Shown piece by piece: positions 50,309-60,319 of a stretch of 64,000 nt of DNA (position 1 is its first letter; the number at the start of each line of letters is the position of its first letter). The DNA is taken from NCBI GenBank assembly GCA_900473745.1, contig UCMW01000001.1, positions 93,091-157,090 on the forward strand. The letters run 5' to 3'. This stretch comes from Hyphomicrobiales bacterium. Its GTDB lineage: Bacteria > Pseudomonadota > Alphaproteobacteria > Rhizobiales > Rhizobiaceae. A program made the position numbers and the translations under genes. The notes beneath the pieces were generated by a model that made no database searches, was not told the origin of the DNA, and was given only the letters and a program-made list of their open reading frames with translations.

Positions 50309-52957
50309 TCACTCCTCCGTCGGGACCAGGATTTCACGCTTCCCGGCATGGTTTGCAGGGCCGATAATGCCCTCCTTCTCCATACGCTCGATCAGCGAGG
50401 CAGCCCTGTTGTAGCCGATGCCGAGGCGGCGCTGGACGTAGGAGGTCGAAGCCTTGCCGTCGCGCAGGACGATGGCAACGGCCTGATCATAGGGATCGTC
50501 GGACTCCCCCAGATTGCCGGTCCCGACCGGTCCGCCGCCGTCTTCTCCGTCTTCGTCATCATCGACCGTGATCGCTTCGAGATATTGCGGCGAGCCCTGC
50601 GTCTTCAGATAGGCGACGATTTCTTCGACTTCGTGGTCGGAGACGAAGGGACCGTGGACACGCTGGATGCGACCGCCACCGGCCATGTAGAGCATGTCGC
50701 CCATGCCGAGCAGCTGTTCTGCACCCTGTTCGCCGAGGATCGTGCGGCTGTCGATCTTGGAGGTGACCTGGAAGGAGATGCGGGTCGGGAAGTTCGCCTT
50801 GATCGTGCCGGTGATGACGTCGACCGACGGACGCTGGGTGGCCATGATGACATGGATGCCCGCCGCGCGCGCCATCTGGGCGAGGCGCTGTACCGCACCT
50901 TCGATATCCTTGCCGGCCACCATCATCAGATCGGCCATTTCGTCGATGATCACGACGATATAGGGCAGGGGCTGCAGGTCGAATTCTTCCGTCTCGTAGA
51001 TCGCCTCGCCGGTCTGGCGGTCGAAGCCGGTCTGGACGGTACGGGTCAGCACCTCGCCCTTTTCCAGCGCCTGTGCGACACGCGCGTTGAAGCCGTCGAT
51101 GTTGCGAACGCCGATCTTGGACATCTTCTTGTAGCGCTCTTCCATCTCGCGGACGGTCCATTTGAGCGCGACGACCGCTTTCTTCGGATCCGTGACGACG
51201 GGAGACAGCAGATGCGGGATGCCGTCATAGACGGAGAGTTCGAGCATCTTGGGGTCGATCATGATCAGTCGGCACTGCTCCGGCGTCATCTTGTAGAGCA
51301 GCGACAGGATCATGGTGTTGATGGCGACCGACTTGCCCGAGCCGGTGGTGCCCGCAACGAGCAGATGCGGCATCTTGGCGAGGTCGGCGATGACGGGTTC
51401 GCCACCGATCGTTTTGCCGAGAGCCATGGCGAGCTTCGCCTTGTTGCCGTCGAAGTCGCGGGAGCCGATCAGCTCGCGCAGGTAGACCGTCTCGCGGGTC
51501 TGGTTCGGCAGTTCGATGCCGATCGCGTTGCGGCCGGGAACGACGGCGACGCGGGCGGCGATGGCGCTCATCGAGCGGGCGATGTCGTCGGCGAGGCCGA
51601 TGACGCGGGAGGACTTGATCCCCGGTGCCGGTTCCAGTTCGTAGAGCGTGACGACAGGTCCCGGGCGGACATGGATGATCTCGCCCTTGACGCCGAAGTC
51701 GTCGAGCACGCCTTCAAGCAGGCGGGCATTGTGTTCCAGCGCCTCGGCAGACAGCGTGGCGTCGCGTGCGACCGCGCGCGGTTCAGCCAGAAGGTGGACG
51801 GAGGGAAGCTGAAAACCTTCCGGGCGCAGCAGAGAGCCCTGGGCATCCCGATCGACGCGGGCCCCTGGCTTGGGGCGTGCAGCTGGCGCTACAATACGCG
51901 GCGATCCGCTTGCGCGTGCCGGCGTCGAACGCACGCCATCGTCCGGCAAGATGCCGGCGGGGCGCGGGATGTCATCGAGATCGTAGTCGTCCTCCTCGTC
52001 GTCGAAGCTTGTCGTCGACATCGGCGGGGGCGAGACGATGGATCGGCTCGGCGAGCGAATGCCGGAACCATCCAGCGATGGCTCGACGCGGGCATTGAGC
52101 GGCGGTGCCTTCGCCTTTACCGGCTCGTTGAGGGTGCCGAATTCGTCGTCGTTGAAATCGTAAGGCTGCTCGAAATCACGCTCGCGACGTTCGCTCGCCT
52201 TCAGCCCGAACAGTCGACGCAGGCGCGCACGCGTCGTGTACCAGTTGTGGGTCACGGCACCCAGCATGAGTGCGACCGTGCCCTCTTTTTCGTCGTCTTC
52301 GTCCTCTTCGTCGAAGGCAGGCGTTTTCGGCTTGCTGCGCGCGAGGGGGGCGACGGGCTCTTCATCGTCGAGGTTTTCTAACGGCTTGCCGATGACGCCG
52401 GCTGCAAACAGCATCAGCCACGTCGCCGGCAGTGCGAGAATGGACCCGAGAACCATGGCGAAGGTCGAGGTCGGATAGGCGCCGACGAACAGAGCGGGAA
52501 ATCGCAGAATCAGGTCACCAAGTACTCCGCCCGTGCCGCTCGGAAGGGGCCAGGTGGTGGGGGGTGGAAAGCAGCCGACCGCGGCTGCCGCGACGAGGGC
52601 GCCGGCAACCCAAGCGCCGAGGCGCGCGGGAATTCGGCTGAGCTTGCGTCCGCCGATCAGTGCGAAGGACCAGGCGAGGACCGGGAGCAATGCCAGAAGG
52701 CTGCCAAGGCCGAAGAACTGCATCATCAGGTCGGCGAAGACGGCACCGGGCAGGCCGAGAATATTGGTCGGTGGGTTGTCCGTTGCATAGGACAGGCTGG
52801 GATCGGAAACGTTCCAGGTGGCCAATGCCGCGACGGCGAGCACCAAAAGCAGAAACAGTGCGAAGCCGCTCACGGCAAAGAACTGCCGGAACAGGAACGC
52901 TGACAACGCGGAGCGGGTGGAATGCTCCGGAAGTGCTGCGGAATTGCCTCTGCTCAT
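50309..52957 (-). CDS. ftsK: DNA translocase FtsK
   Basis: The 882-residue protein coordinates division with chromosome dimer resolution. Four to five N-terminal membrane helices (within about residues 20-200) are followed by an acidic, Pro-rich linker. The RecA-like motor has Walker [10 protein letters not shown] near residue 535. The C-terminal gamma winged-helix ([40 protein letters not shown]) reads KOPS DNA. The ATG at 52957 fits the family; a longer frame to 53239 adds an arginine-rich region unlike FtsK. A CtrA-type box lies about 90 bases upstream. Confidence 0.97.
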   Translation of the reverse strand: MSRGNSAALPEHSTRSALSAFLFRQFFAVSGFALFLLLVLAVAALATWNVSDPSLSYATDNPPTNILGLPGAVFADLMMQFFGLGSLLALLPVLAWSFALIGGRKLSRIPARLGAWVAGALVAAAAVGCFPPPTTWPLPSGTGGVLGDLILRFPALFVGAYPTSTFAMVLGSILALPATWLMLFAAGVIGKPLENLDDEEPVAPLARSKPKTPAFDEEDEDDEKEGTVALMLGAVTHNWYTTRARLRRLFGLKASERRERDFEQPYDFNDDEFGTLNEPVKAKAPPLNARVEPSLDGSGIRSPSRSIVSPPPMSTTSFDDEEDDYDLDDIPRPAGILPDDGVRSTPARASGSPRIVAPAARPKPGARVDRDAQGSLLRPEGFQLPSVHLLAEPRAVARDATLSAEALEHNARLLEGVLDDFGVKGEIIHVRPGPVVTLYELEPAPGIKSSRVIGLADDIARSMSAIAARVAVVPGRNAIGIELPNQTRETVYLRELIGSRDFDGNKAKLAMALGKTIGGEPVIADLAKMPHLLVAGTTGSGKSVAINTMILSLLYKMTPEQCRLIMIDPKMLELSVYDGIPHLLSPVVTDPKKAVVALKWTVREMEERYKKMSKIGVRNIDGFNARVAQALEKGEVLTRTVQTGFDRQTGEAIYETEEFDLQPLPYIVVIIDEMADLMMVAGKDIEGAVQRLAQMARAAGIHVIMATQRPSVDVITGTIKANFPTRISFQVTSKIDSRTILGEQGAEQLLGMGDMLYMAGGGRIQRVHGPFVSDHEVEEIVAYLKTQGSPQYLEAITVDDDEDGEDGGGPVGTGNLGESDDPYDQAVAIVLRDGKASTSYVQRRLGIGYNRAASLIERMEKEGIIGPANHAGKREILVPTEE

Positions 52958-53043
52958 GGAATATCTGTCCGTCCTGTTGCGATGGTGCTTCGGACTCCCG
53001 GTGTGGGCCGGGATCGCCACCCGGCACCCTACAGGATGGAGGG

Positions 53044-53058
53044 TTAATGGTGCATTAA
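53044..53058 (-). promoter_or_regulatory. CtrA-type binding site before ftsK
   Basis: A perfect TTAA-N7-TTAA element (TTAA-TGGTGCA-TTAA), the full CtrA consensus, lies within a GGTTAATG-GTG-CATTAACC dyad. It is about 90 bases upstream of the ftsK start. CtrA is the master cell-cycle regulator of alphaproteobacteria, so cell-cycle timing of ftsK is likely. Confidence 0.7.
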
Positions 53059-53098
53059 CCATGCAACGGTCGATCTGGACCGCATTTTGACAAGAAAA

Positions 53099-53122
53099 CG
53101 CCCGGGCGATGAGACCCGGGCG
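53099..53122 (-). terminator. Terminator of amtB
   Basis: A GC-rich 8-bp stem (53099-53106 with 53115-53122) lies about 40 bases beyond the amtB stop. It is followed on the minus strand by TTTT. Confidence 0.85.
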
Positions 53123-53159
53123 CTGCCGCATTTTATGAGGCGAAGATCCGTCAGGGATC

Positions 53160-54521
53160 TTAGCTGTGGTAGGCGGCTTCGCCGTGCGAGGCGAGGTCGA
53201 GACCTTCGCGCTCGGCTTCGACCGTGACGCGCAGGCCAACCACCATGTCCACGATCTTGTAGAGGATGAAGGAGCCGATACCGCACCACAGAAGGGTGAC
53301 GACGACGGCGTAGATCTGGGTCATGACCTGGCCACCCATGGTCACGCCTTCAGCGTAGCCAATGCCGCCGAGCGATGCGGATGCGAAGACGCCAGTGGCG
53401 ATGGCGCCGAAAAGGCCGCCGATGCCGTGGACACCAAAGACGTCTGCGGTGTCGTCATAGCCGAACTTGTTCTTCACCACTGCGACGAAGAAGTAGCAGA
53501 GCGGCGATACCATGAGACCCATGACGATCGCGCCCATGGGGCCTGCAATGCCGGCAGCCGGCGTGATGGCAACGAGGCCGGAGATCATGCCGGATGCCGC
53601 GCCGAGCATGGAAGCCTTGCCGCGGGTGAAGGTTTCAACCAGGCACCAGGAGACGACGGCTGCTGCGGTGGCAATGAACGTGTTGACGGTTGCGAGCATC
53701 GCACCGCCCGAGGCTTCGAGGTTGGAACCGGCGTTGAAGCCGAACCAGCCGACCCAGAGCATGGCTGCACCGACCAGAGTGAGGGTCATGGAGTGCGGAG
53801 CCATCATGTCCTTGCCGTAGCCCGTACGCTTGCCGAGCATGATCGCGCCGATCAGACCGGCGACGCCGGCATTGATGTGAACGACCGTACCACCGGCGAA
53901 GTCGAGTGCGCCCCAGCCGAAGATCAGGCCGTTGGCATCCCAGACCATGTGGGCGATCGGGAAGTAGACGAAGGTGACCCAGAGCAGGCAGAAGAGAACC
54001 GATGCGGAGAACTTGATGCGTTCTGCAAAGGCGCCAACGATGAGTGCCGGGGTAATGGCGGCAAACGTCATCTGGAACATGATGAAGATGTATTCCGGAA
54101 TGACGGCGTCAGAGAAAGTCGCCGCGGTGCTGTCCGGCGTGACGCCGGAGAGGAACAGCTTCGCGAAGCCGCCGAAGTAAGCGTTTTCCGAGCCGCCGAA
54201 GGCGAAGGAATAGCCGTAGATAACCCAGGCGAGCATGATGGTCGAACCGATGACCGTGCACTGCATGAGGACGGAGAGCATGTTCTTGGCGCGAACGAGG
54301 CCGCCGTAGAACAGGGCGAGGCCCGGGATGAGCATGAACAACACGAGGATCGTGCAAAGGAACATGAAGGCGGTGTCGCCCTTGTTCGGCACCGGCGCTG
54401 CGGCGACAGCTTCAGCTGCAGCCGGGGCGGCTTCCTGCGCGAAGGCGACAACCGGCGCCAGCAGGGCTGCGGACGCGGCGCCAAGGCGCACGAGGTTGGA
54501 ATTCAATTTGGCAAATGACAT
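53160..54521 (-). CDS. amtB: Ammonium transporter
   Basis: The 453-residue Amt-family channel has a signal-like N-terminus ([28 protein letters not shown]) and about 11 membrane helices. Family motifs include [17 protein letters not shown] and GALDFAGG, and the late [13 protein letters not shown] block. It imports ammonium and is gated by GlnK, encoded just upstream. The ATG at 54521 has a GGGGAG site about 10 bases away; a TTG at 54530 is also in frame. The pair is the standard nitrogen-control operon. Confidence 0.97.
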   Translation of the reverse strand: MSFAKLNSNLVRLGAASAALLAPVVAFAQEAAPAAAEAVAAAPVPNKGDTAFMFLCTILVLFMLIPGLALFYGGLVRAKNMLSVLMQCTVIGSTIMLAWVIYGYSFAFGGSENAYFGGFAKLFLSGVTPDSTAATFSDAVIPEYIFIMFQMTFAAITPALIVGAFAERIKFSASVLFCLLWVTFVYFPIAHMVWDANGLIFGWGALDFAGGTVVHINAGVAGLIGAIMLGKRTGYGKDMMAPHSMTLTLVGAAMLWVGWFGFNAGSNLEASGGAMLATVNTFIATAAAVVSWCLVETFTRGKASMLGAASGMISGLVAITPAAGIAGPMGAIVMGLMVSPLCYFFVAVVKNKFGYDDTADVFGVHGIGGLFGAIATGVFASASLGGIGYAEGVTMGGQVMTQIYAVVVTLLWCGIGSFILYKIVDMVVGLRVTVEAEREGLDLASHGEAAYHS

Positions 54522-54548
54522 CAGTAACAACTCCCCTTACAACCGTTC

Positions 54549-54977
<429 letters not shown>

Positions 54978-54992
54978 TCAAAAGGCGTGCCA
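54978..54992 (-). promoter_or_regulatory. Sigma-54 promoter before glnK
   Basis: On the minus strand the sequence is TGGCAC-GCCTT-TTGA. It matches the RpoN -24 element (TGGCAC) exactly. The -12 element reads TTGA instead of TTGC. It lies about 95 bases upstream of glnK. NtrC-dependent nitrogen control is expected; no clear NtrC dyad was found, only a loose TGCAC/GCGCA pair near 55062-55076. Confidence 0.6.
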
Positions 54993-55114
54993 GATTCAAA
55001 ATTCTCTATAAGTTATTGAAATGTAAAGCTTCTGAGAAGCCTATCTAATAAACAGGCAAATGAATGCACAATGGGCGCACAAAATTTATGCATAAAATCG
55101 AAAATGATGCTGTT

Positions 55115-55999
55115 TTAGTCATTTGCCCGTTTGCGGATCAGGCCCTCCTGGGCAACAGAGGCGACGAGCCTTCCATCGCGTGTGAATATGCTGCCGCGGG
55201 TCATGCCGCGTGCTCCCGCGGCGCTGGGGCTGTCCTGGGTATATAGAAGCCAGTCGTCCAAACGAGAAGGTCTGTGAAACCACATGGCGTGGTCGAGGCT
55301 CGCTACCTGTAACTCCGGATCGAAGATCGAGGTGCCGTGCGCGTACAGCGAGGTATCGAGCAGTGTCATGTCCGAGAGATAGGCGAGAATCGCGGCCTGG
55401 TAGTGCCGGTCATCCGGCACCAGTCCCGAAGCTCGAACCCAGATGTGAGCCTCCGGCTCCAGCTTCTCCCGCGACAGATAATGCGTGAGCGATGTCGGGC
55501 GGATCTCGATCGGCCGTTCGCGGCCCCAATATTTCTTCACCGTGTCCGGCGCCTGGGCGAGAAAGGCGGCACGGAACTCCGCTTCACCCATGAGGGTCTC
55601 GGGGGCGGGAACATTCGGGATCGTCACTTGATGGTCGAAGCCCGGTTCTTCCACCTGGAAAGAGGCGGACATCGAGAAGATGGCCTTGCCATGCTGGATT
55701 GCAACCACGCGGCGGGTGGTGAAGGACGCCCCATCCCGGATACGTTCGACCTGGTAGACGATCGGAATCGACGGATCGCCCGGGCGCATGAAATAGGCGT
55801 GGAGGGAATGAACGATGCGATCGGGATCGACGCAGCGTTGTGCCGCCATCAAGGCTTGTGCGATCACAAGGCCACCGAAGACCCGTTGCCAGCCGTTTTG
55901 CGGGCTGCTGCCGCGAAACAGGTTTTCCTCCAGCTTTTCCAGATCGAGACGCTCGATCAGGTCCTGCATGGGTCTGGTCTGGCCTGATGGCTGCGACAT
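55115..55999 (-). CDS. tesB: Acyl-CoA thioesterase II
   Basis: The 294-residue double-hotdog thioesterase hydrolyses acyl-CoAs. The TesB family pattern includes LFRGSSPQNGWQRVFGGLVIAQAL, VHSLHAYFMRPGDPSIPIVYQVERIRDGASFTTRRVVAIQHGKAIF and SLDHAMWFHRP near the end. A Gln-containing C-terminal segment (VASVAQEGLIR) is consistent with the Asp/Thr/Gln catalytic site. It is divergent from the ubiquinone hydroxylase gene. Confidence 0.95.
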   Translation of the reverse strand: MSQPSGQTRPMQDLIERLDLEKLEENLFRGSSPQNGWQRVFGGLVIAQALMAAQRCVDPDRIVHSLHAYFMRPGDPSIPIVYQVERIRDGASFTTRRVVAIQHGKAIFSMSASFQVEEPGFDHQVTIPNVPAPETLMGEAEFRAAFLAQAPDTVKKYWGRERPIEIRPTSLTHYLSREKLEPEAHIWVRASGLVPDDRHYQAAILAYLSDMTLLDTSLYAHGTSIFDPELQVASLDHAMWFHRPSRLDDWLLYTQDSPSAAGARGMTRGSIFTRDGRLVASVAQEGLIRKRAND

Positions 56000-56082
56000 A
56001 ATGCATTGCTCCGCTTATAGGCACCCGTTCAAGGCTGATCTATATAGGTGTCATCAGGTCTACAAGAACAAAGGAATTCGCC

Positions 56083-57309
56083 ATGCTGGATGTGCTCGTC
56101 GTCGGCGGTGGCTATGTCGGTCTCTCCGCAGCCGTTGCGATCAAGCAGGCCGCACCGCATCTTGCGATCGAGGTGGTGGAGGCCTCGCCCGAAGAGGCCT
56201 GGAAGAAGGACCTGCGGGCGTCTGCCATCATCGCGGCTGCCACCAAGATGCTGGATGTTTTCGGCCTTTGGAATCGGATCGAGCCAGACGCGCAGCCGAT
56301 CAACAGGATGATCGTGACGGATTCCAAGACGTCCGACCCCGTTCGTCCCGTGTTCCTGACCTTCGACGGTGCTGTCGAGGACGGCCGCCCTTTCGCGCAC
56401 ATGATCCCGAATGTGAGCATGGTCGCGGCACTGCGTGACGCCTGCACCGAGCGCGGGATCACCGTTCGCCACGGGCTGCGCGCCACGGGCTTCCGCGACA
56501 CGGGGCCGAGCGCCGAACTGACCCTGTCCGATGGCAGCGTCATCTCGGCACGACTCGTGGTCGCCTGCGATGGCGTGCGGTCCAAGCTCAGGGATCTTGC
56601 CGGCATCAAGACGGTGACTTGGCAATACGGCCAGTCTGGAATCGTCACGACCGTGGAACACGAGCGTCCGCATGACGGCGTGGCCGAAGAGCACTTCCTG
56701 CCGGCCGGCCCCTTCGCCATCCTGCCGCTCAAGGGGAACCGCTCGTCACTGGTCTGGACCGAACGCACCGAGGATGCCGACAGGCTTGTCGCATCCGACG
56801 AACTGGTCTTCGAAGCGGAACTCGAACGGCGTTTCGGTCACAAGCTGGGAACCATCCGGGCGACCGCTGATCGCCGCGCATTTCCACTGGGACTCACACT
56901 CGCCCGCGCCTTCATCGCGCCTCGCCTGGCTCTGGCAGGTGATGCGGCCCATGGTATCCATCCGATTTCTGGCCAAGGGCTCAATCTCGGCTTCAAGGAT
57001 GTCGCAGCGCTTGCCGAAACCGTCGTCGAAGCAGACCGCCTGGGGCTCGACATCGGATCCGTCAACGTGCTCGAGCGCTATCAGATCTGGCGCCGGTTCG
57101 ACACGTTCCGGATGGGTGTCACCACGGATGTGCTCAATCGGCTTTTCTCCAATGACATAACGCCAATCAGGGTGATGCGCGATTTCGGCCTCGGCGTGGT
57201 TGATCGCATTCCGGGGCTCAAGAGCTACTTCATCCGTGAAGCGGCAGGAAATTCCGGTCGGGATCGCCCACGCCTTCTGGTGGGCAAAGTATCTGATCGG
57301 CGAGTCTAG
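56083..57309 (+). CDS. Ubiquinone biosynthesis hydroxylase (UbiH/UbiF/COQ6 family)
   Basis: The 408-residue FAD monooxygenase has the dinucleotide motif VVGGGYVGLSAAVA, the DG-type block (VACDGVRSKLRDLAG) and the second FAD motif LAGDAAHGIHPISGQGLNLGFKDVAAL. Enzymes of this family hydroxylate the ubiquinone ring at C5, C6 or C1. Alphaproteobacteria often use a single or relaxed-specificity enzyme (UbiL/UbiM types), so the exact position cannot be assigned. Confidence 0.92.
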   Translation: MLDVLVVGGGYVGLSAAVAIKQAAPHLAIEVVEASPEEAWKKDLRASAIIAAATKMLDVFGLWNRIEPDAQPINRMIVTDSKTSDPVRPVFLTFDGAVEDGRPFAHMIPNVSMVAALRDACTERGITVRHGLRATGFRDTGPSAELTLSDGSVISARLVVACDGVRSKLRDLAGIKTVTWQYGQSGIVTTVEHERPHDGVAEEHFLPAGPFAILPLKGNRSSLVWTERTEDADRLVASDELVFEAELERRFGHKLGTIRATADRRAFPLGLTLARAFIAPRLALAGDAAHGIHPISGQGLNLGFKDVAALAETVVEADRLGLDIGSVNVLERYQIWRRFDTFRMGVTTDVLNRLFSNDITPIRVMRDFGLGVVDRIPGLKSYFIREAAGNSGRDRPRLLVGKVSDRRV

Positions 57310-57337
57310 TTATGGCACAGATCGCTTGCCGGTCTGT

Positions 57338-57535
57338 TCAGATCGGCATTTCAAGCTTGCGGGCTTCCGACACCAACATGATCGGAATCCCGTCTCGGAT
57401 GGGATAAGCAAGCCTTCCCTTTTCTGACACGAGTTCGTTCGTGTCGCGATCCCATTTCAGCGTCCCCTGCGTCAGCGGGCACACCAGAAGTTCGAGCATT
57501 TTCGGATCGACGAGGCTTGTCGGATTGTCGGCCAT
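57338..57535 (-). CDS. Trm112-family (UPF0434) protein
   Basis: This 65-residue small protein matches the Trm112/YcaR family ([45 protein letters not shown]). Eukaryotic Trm112 activates several methyltransferases; bacterial members are suspected methyltransferase helpers or scaffold proteins. Only one family cysteine is retained, so zinc binding is doubtful. It starts just 4 bases after the stop of the Lon-N gene. Confidence 0.9.
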   Translation of the reverse strand: MADNPTSLVDPKMLELLVCPLTQGTLKWDRDTNELVSEKGRLAYPIRDGIPIMLVSEARKLEMPI

Positions 57536-57539
57536 ACGA

Positions 57540-58220
57540 TCACTGCAACATGGTGTCGCCATCGCCGAATGTGCGGGCGAGCACGATTTCGGTGATGGCG
57601 ATCAGGGTTTCGGCGCGGGTCTTCAGATCCGGTGCTTCCAGCAGCGCCTGCTTTTCCGGTGGTCCGAAGGGCGACATCATCGAGAGGGAGTTGACCAGGG
57701 TGAGGTTCGAGGCGCGCTCGACGCTTTCCCAATCCGCTTCCAGCTTGTTGGCTTCGAGATAGGCCTTGAAAGCGGCCAACAGGCCGGCGCGGTCGACCTG
57801 CGCCTCGTCATCGCCGGTTGTCAGGTCGGCGATGAAGGGTGCGATATGGAAGCTGCGGAAGGGTTTGCTGCTGGTCGCCACCTCGTCCATCAGGCGGAAC
57901 CTGCAGACGCCGGCCAGCGAGATGATGTAGCGGCCATCGCCCGTCTCGGTAAAGGAGGTGATGCGCCCCAGACAACCGACCGGCGCCAGATGCGGACGTT
58001 CGGGCAGGATATTGGCGTGCACTTCAGACATGGCGGGCTGAATCATCCCTATGAGACGGTTGCCAGCCATGGCCGCATCGAACATCGCCAAATAGCGCGG
58101 CTCGAAGATGTTGAGGGGAAGTTGTCCACCGGGCAGCAACAGCACGCCGGAAATTGGAAAGACCGGGACCGTCTCGGGGAGGTCCGCAGCCGTCAGATAT
58201 CGGGCATTTCCCACTTGCAT
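57540..58220 (-). CDS. Lon N-terminal (substrate-binding) domain protein
   Basis: The 226-residue protein consists of a LON_substr_bdg domain ([45 protein letters not shown]) with no ATPase or protease part. These stand-alone proteins are widespread and uncharacterised. The start at 58220 (MQVGNARYL) fits the family. The order thioredoxin-TPR, Lon-N, Trm112 is conserved in Rhizobiales, suggesting one transcript. Confidence 0.93.
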   Translation of the reverse strand: MQVGNARYLTAADLPETVPVFPISGVLLLPGGQLPLNIFEPRYLAMFDAAMAGNRLIGMIQPAMSEVHANILPERPHLAPVGCLGRITSFTETGDGRYIISLAGVCRFRLMDEVATSSKPFRSFHIAPFIADLTTGDDEAQVDRAGLLAAFKAYLEANKLEADWESVERASNLTLVNSLSMMSPFGPPEKQALLEAPDLKTRAETLIAITEIVLARTFGDGDTMLQ

Positions 58221-58305
58221 CGAAGCACATCCTGTCCGGAAGATCCGGTGTTCATTCCTGCTTCTATCTGGGTCGCTCCGGCCAAAACTCAAGGCCGAAG
58301 GCGGC

Positions 58306-59280
58306 TCACGAAAAAAGGATCGAAGAGAGTTTGCGTCGTGCCATCACGGTCGCTGGATCCTTGGGACCCCAGACTTCGAAAAACTGCAGCAGCTGCTTGC
58401 GGGCGCCATCGTCATCGAAAGTCCGATCACGCTTCATGATCAGGAGCAAATGCTCTGCCGCTTCCTCGCGGCTTCCTTCGACATTGCGGATCTTGGCGAG
58501 CTTCATGCGCGCCTCGTGATCGTCGGGATTGAGCGACAGCGTGTGCTCGAGTGCCACAGGGTCGCCCAGCTTGCGGGCCTCGTCGATCTGGTCGAGCCGC
58601 TTCAGCAGTGCCTGGACTTCCGGTGCCTTGGCCAGTTCCTCGGGCATCTGGGTCAGCAGTTCGCGCGCCCGCTGATGCTGGTTTGCGCCGATCATGCAGT
58701 CTGCCAGGCCGGCAATGGCCTGAGTATTGTCCGGGTCCGCCTGCAGGATGGCCGCGAAAAGCTGGGCTGCCCCGTCGATATCGCCACCAGCGAGCAATCC
58801 GGAGGCTTCCTCGAGCACGGCCGCAATTTCTGCAGCCTGATCTGCGCCAGCAGGACCCGCCACCTTGTCGATGAAGGCCTTGACCTGGCTCTCCGGCAGA
58901 GCGCCCATGAAGCCGTCAGCCGGTCGTCCATTGACGAAGGCGACCACAGCCGGGATCGACTGGATGCCGAGCTGGCCGGCGACGGACGGATGGTCGTCGA
59001 TGTTCATCTTGACCAGCTTGACGCGGCCGCCGGCTTCGGTGACCGCTTTTTCGATGATCGGTGTCAGCTGCTTGCAGGGACCGCACCAGGGAGCCCAGAA
59101 ATCGACCAGAACCGGCTGATTGCGCGATTCGTCCATCACGTCGCGGGCGAAATTTGCCGTGGTCGTGTCCTTGATCAGGTCAGCGGCCGGCGCGGAACCT
59201 TCGGGAGCGCCATTGAACTGGGCCTTGGCTGTCATGGTCTGGTTGCCATAGCCGCCGTAAGGGTTGCCGTATTCGCTCAT
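58306..59280 (-). CDS. Thioredoxin-TPR protein (YbbN/CnoX-like)
   Basis: The 324-residue protein has an N-terminal thioredoxin domain with active C66-GP-C69 (FWAPWCGPCKQL). A C-terminal helical TPR region follows (QADPDNTQAIAGLADCMI and LSLNPDDHEARMKLAKI). This architecture fits YbbN/CnoX, a co-chaperone that holds and reduces oxidised clients for DnaK/GroEL. Unlike E. coli YbbN (SxxC), it keeps both cysteines, so it should be redox-active. It is the first gene of the Lon-N/Trm112 run. Confidence 0.93.
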   Translation of the reverse strand: MSEYGNPYGGYGNQTMTAKAQFNGAPEGSAPAADLIKDTTTANFARDVMDESRNQPVLVDFWAPWCGPCKQLTPIIEKAVTEAGGRVKLVKMNIDDHPSVAGQLGIQSIPAVVAFVNGRPADGFMGALPESQVKAFIDKVAGPAGADQAAEIAAVLEEASGLLAGGDIDGAAQLFAAILQADPDNTQAIAGLADCMIGANQHQRARELLTQMPEELAKAPEVQALLKRLDQIDEARKLGDPVALEHTLSLNPDDHEARMKLAKIRNVEGSREEAAEHLLLIMKRDRTFDDDGARKQLLQFFEVWGPKDPATVMARRKLSSILFS

Positions 59281-59330
59281 CGTGCATCTCCCGCCTGTTT
59301 CGCAGCCTTAGCGCGGCCGCCGTTCTTGCC

Positions 59331-59353
59331 GTTAAGATCGGCTGTTAAGATCG
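59331..59353. repeat. Short direct repeat before the thioredoxin-TPR gene
   Basis: The 10-mer GTTAAGATCG occurs twice with a 13-base period (59331-59340 and 59344-59353), between the editing-enzyme stop and the thioredoxin-TPR start. It is too short and too widely spaced to be a CtrA site (TTAA-N9-TTAA). Its function is unknown. Confidence 0.5.
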
Positions 59354-59357
59354 TATG

Positions 59358-59861
59358 TCAGGCCGTGACTTTCAAGACAAGCGGCGTGTGGCCGGTCGCT
59401 TCCATGAAGCGGACCAGATCGTCGCGGCCGATCGAGGTCGTGGCGTCGTTGGAGAGCGGATGGCAGTTGATGACGTCGTGCTCCATCAGGTCCTTGTCGA
59501 GCACGAAGGTCACGTTCTTGCCCGTATCGTTGATCGCGCCGAAAGCGGTCACCGCTCCGGGCATCACGCCGAGATATTCCATCAGCTTCTCCGGCTTGCC
59601 GAAGGAAACCTTGCTGGCAGCCCCAATGATCGTGTGCACGGTTTTGAGATCGACCGAGGCATTTTCCTCGACCGTCAGCAGGAAGAAGTTGTCCTTCTTG
59701 TCCTTCACGAAGAGGTTTTTCGTGTGGCCGCCGGGGATCTCGTCGCGCAACGAAACCGATTCCGCCACGGTGAAGACGGGCGGGTGGGTTTTCGTCTTGT
59801 GAGCAATCCCCAACTCGTCCAGGAGGCGGAAGAGATCGTCTGGCGTTTTCGGCGTTGTCAT
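59358..59861 (-). CDS. Prolyl-tRNA editing protein (YbaK/ProX family)
   Basis: The 168-residue YbaK-fold protein hydrolyses mischarged tRNAs in trans. The family blocks GGHTKNLFVKDKKDNFFLLTV (with the key Lys), GMP-like VMPGAVTAFGAIND and CHPLSNDATTSI are present. ProX-type members act on Ala-tRNAPro, YbaK on Cys-tRNAPro; the conserved FLLTVEEN segment favours the ProX-like group. The ATG at 59861 fits the family; a longer frame to 59975 is not supported. Confidence 0.9.
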   Translation of the reverse strand: MTTPKTPDDLFRLLDELGIAHKTKTHPPVFTVAESVSLRDEIPGGHTKNLFVKDKKDNFFLLTVEENASVDLKTVHTIIGAASKVSFGKPEKLMEYLGVMPGAVTAFGAINDTGKNVTFVLDKDLMEHDVINCHPLSNDATTSIGRDDLVRFMEATGHTPLVLKVTA

Positions 59862-60042
59862 GGGGCCTCGCTTCAATTGTCCGGTGATTGGTCCGATTAT
59901 GTACTGGGATTCCTGTCGAGCCATAGGCTCATGACCGACATCCTGCAATCTCTCCTGCGCCGAGCAAGCGCGCAAAAGCTGAGCTTTCTCAATCTCTTGC
60001 GGTGTGCCTCAATTTTTTTCGCACCGATCCGTCATTTCCCTG

Positions 60043-60071
60043 TTGCATTTAAAAATCGGTTGGGCCATATA
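60043..60071 (+). promoter_or_regulatory. Sigma-70-type promoter of tRNA-Gly
   Basis: A TTGCAT (-35, 60043-60048) and CATATA (-10, 60066-60071) are separated by exactly 17 bp. This places a start about 60 bases before the tRNA and fits the alphaproteobacterial CTTGAC-N17-CTATAT pattern. Confidence 0.6.
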
Positions 60072-60134
60072 GCGCCCGTCGCCGCAAGACGGACGGCCCA
60101 CGATCCAGACACTACCCCAGGATCGAGGTTATGA

Positions 60135-60209
60135 GCGGGTGTAGCTCAGGGGTAGAGCACAACCTTGCCAAGGTTGGGGTCGAGCGTTCGAATCGCTTCA
60201 CCCGCTCCA
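60135..60209 (+). tRNA. tRNA-Gly (GCC)
   Basis: The 75-base sequence folds as a cloverleaf. The acceptor stem is GCGGGTG with CACCCGC and the D arm is GCTC/GAGC. The anticodon arm is ACCTT-GCC-AAGGT (anticodon GCC) and the T loop is GTTCGAATC. CCA is encoded at 60207-60209. It reads GGC and GGU glycine codons. Confidence 0.98.
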
Positions 60210-60319
60210 TTCTTCCTCCACAAGAGACGAGATGGGATAATGCGGCGCGGTCACGCGCTTGACTGTATCCCGCATGCTTTGCCGGCCGCAGGTTGCCCCG
60301 CAGCCGGCTCTTTTCCACA

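Noticed and set aside
49925..52381. 818-residue open frame on the plus strand across ftsK
   Set aside because: It is antisense to the well-conserved ftsK and is rich in His, Asp and Arg with no family motif. High-GC codon bias commonly leaves such frames open.
53166..54518. 450-residue open frame antisense to amtB
   Set aside because: It is highly charged (His, Glu, Asp) and mirrors a conserved membrane protein; this is a codon-bias artefact.
55056..55080. Possible NtrC dyad upstream of glnK
   Set aside because: TGCAC and GCGCA are too close together (15 bp overall) and the second half is a poor match to the 17-bp consensus.
59331..59357. Possible CtrA site with two TTAA before the thioredoxin-TPR gene
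   Set aside because: The spacing is TTAA-N9-TTAA, not N7, and it is better described as a short direct repeat.
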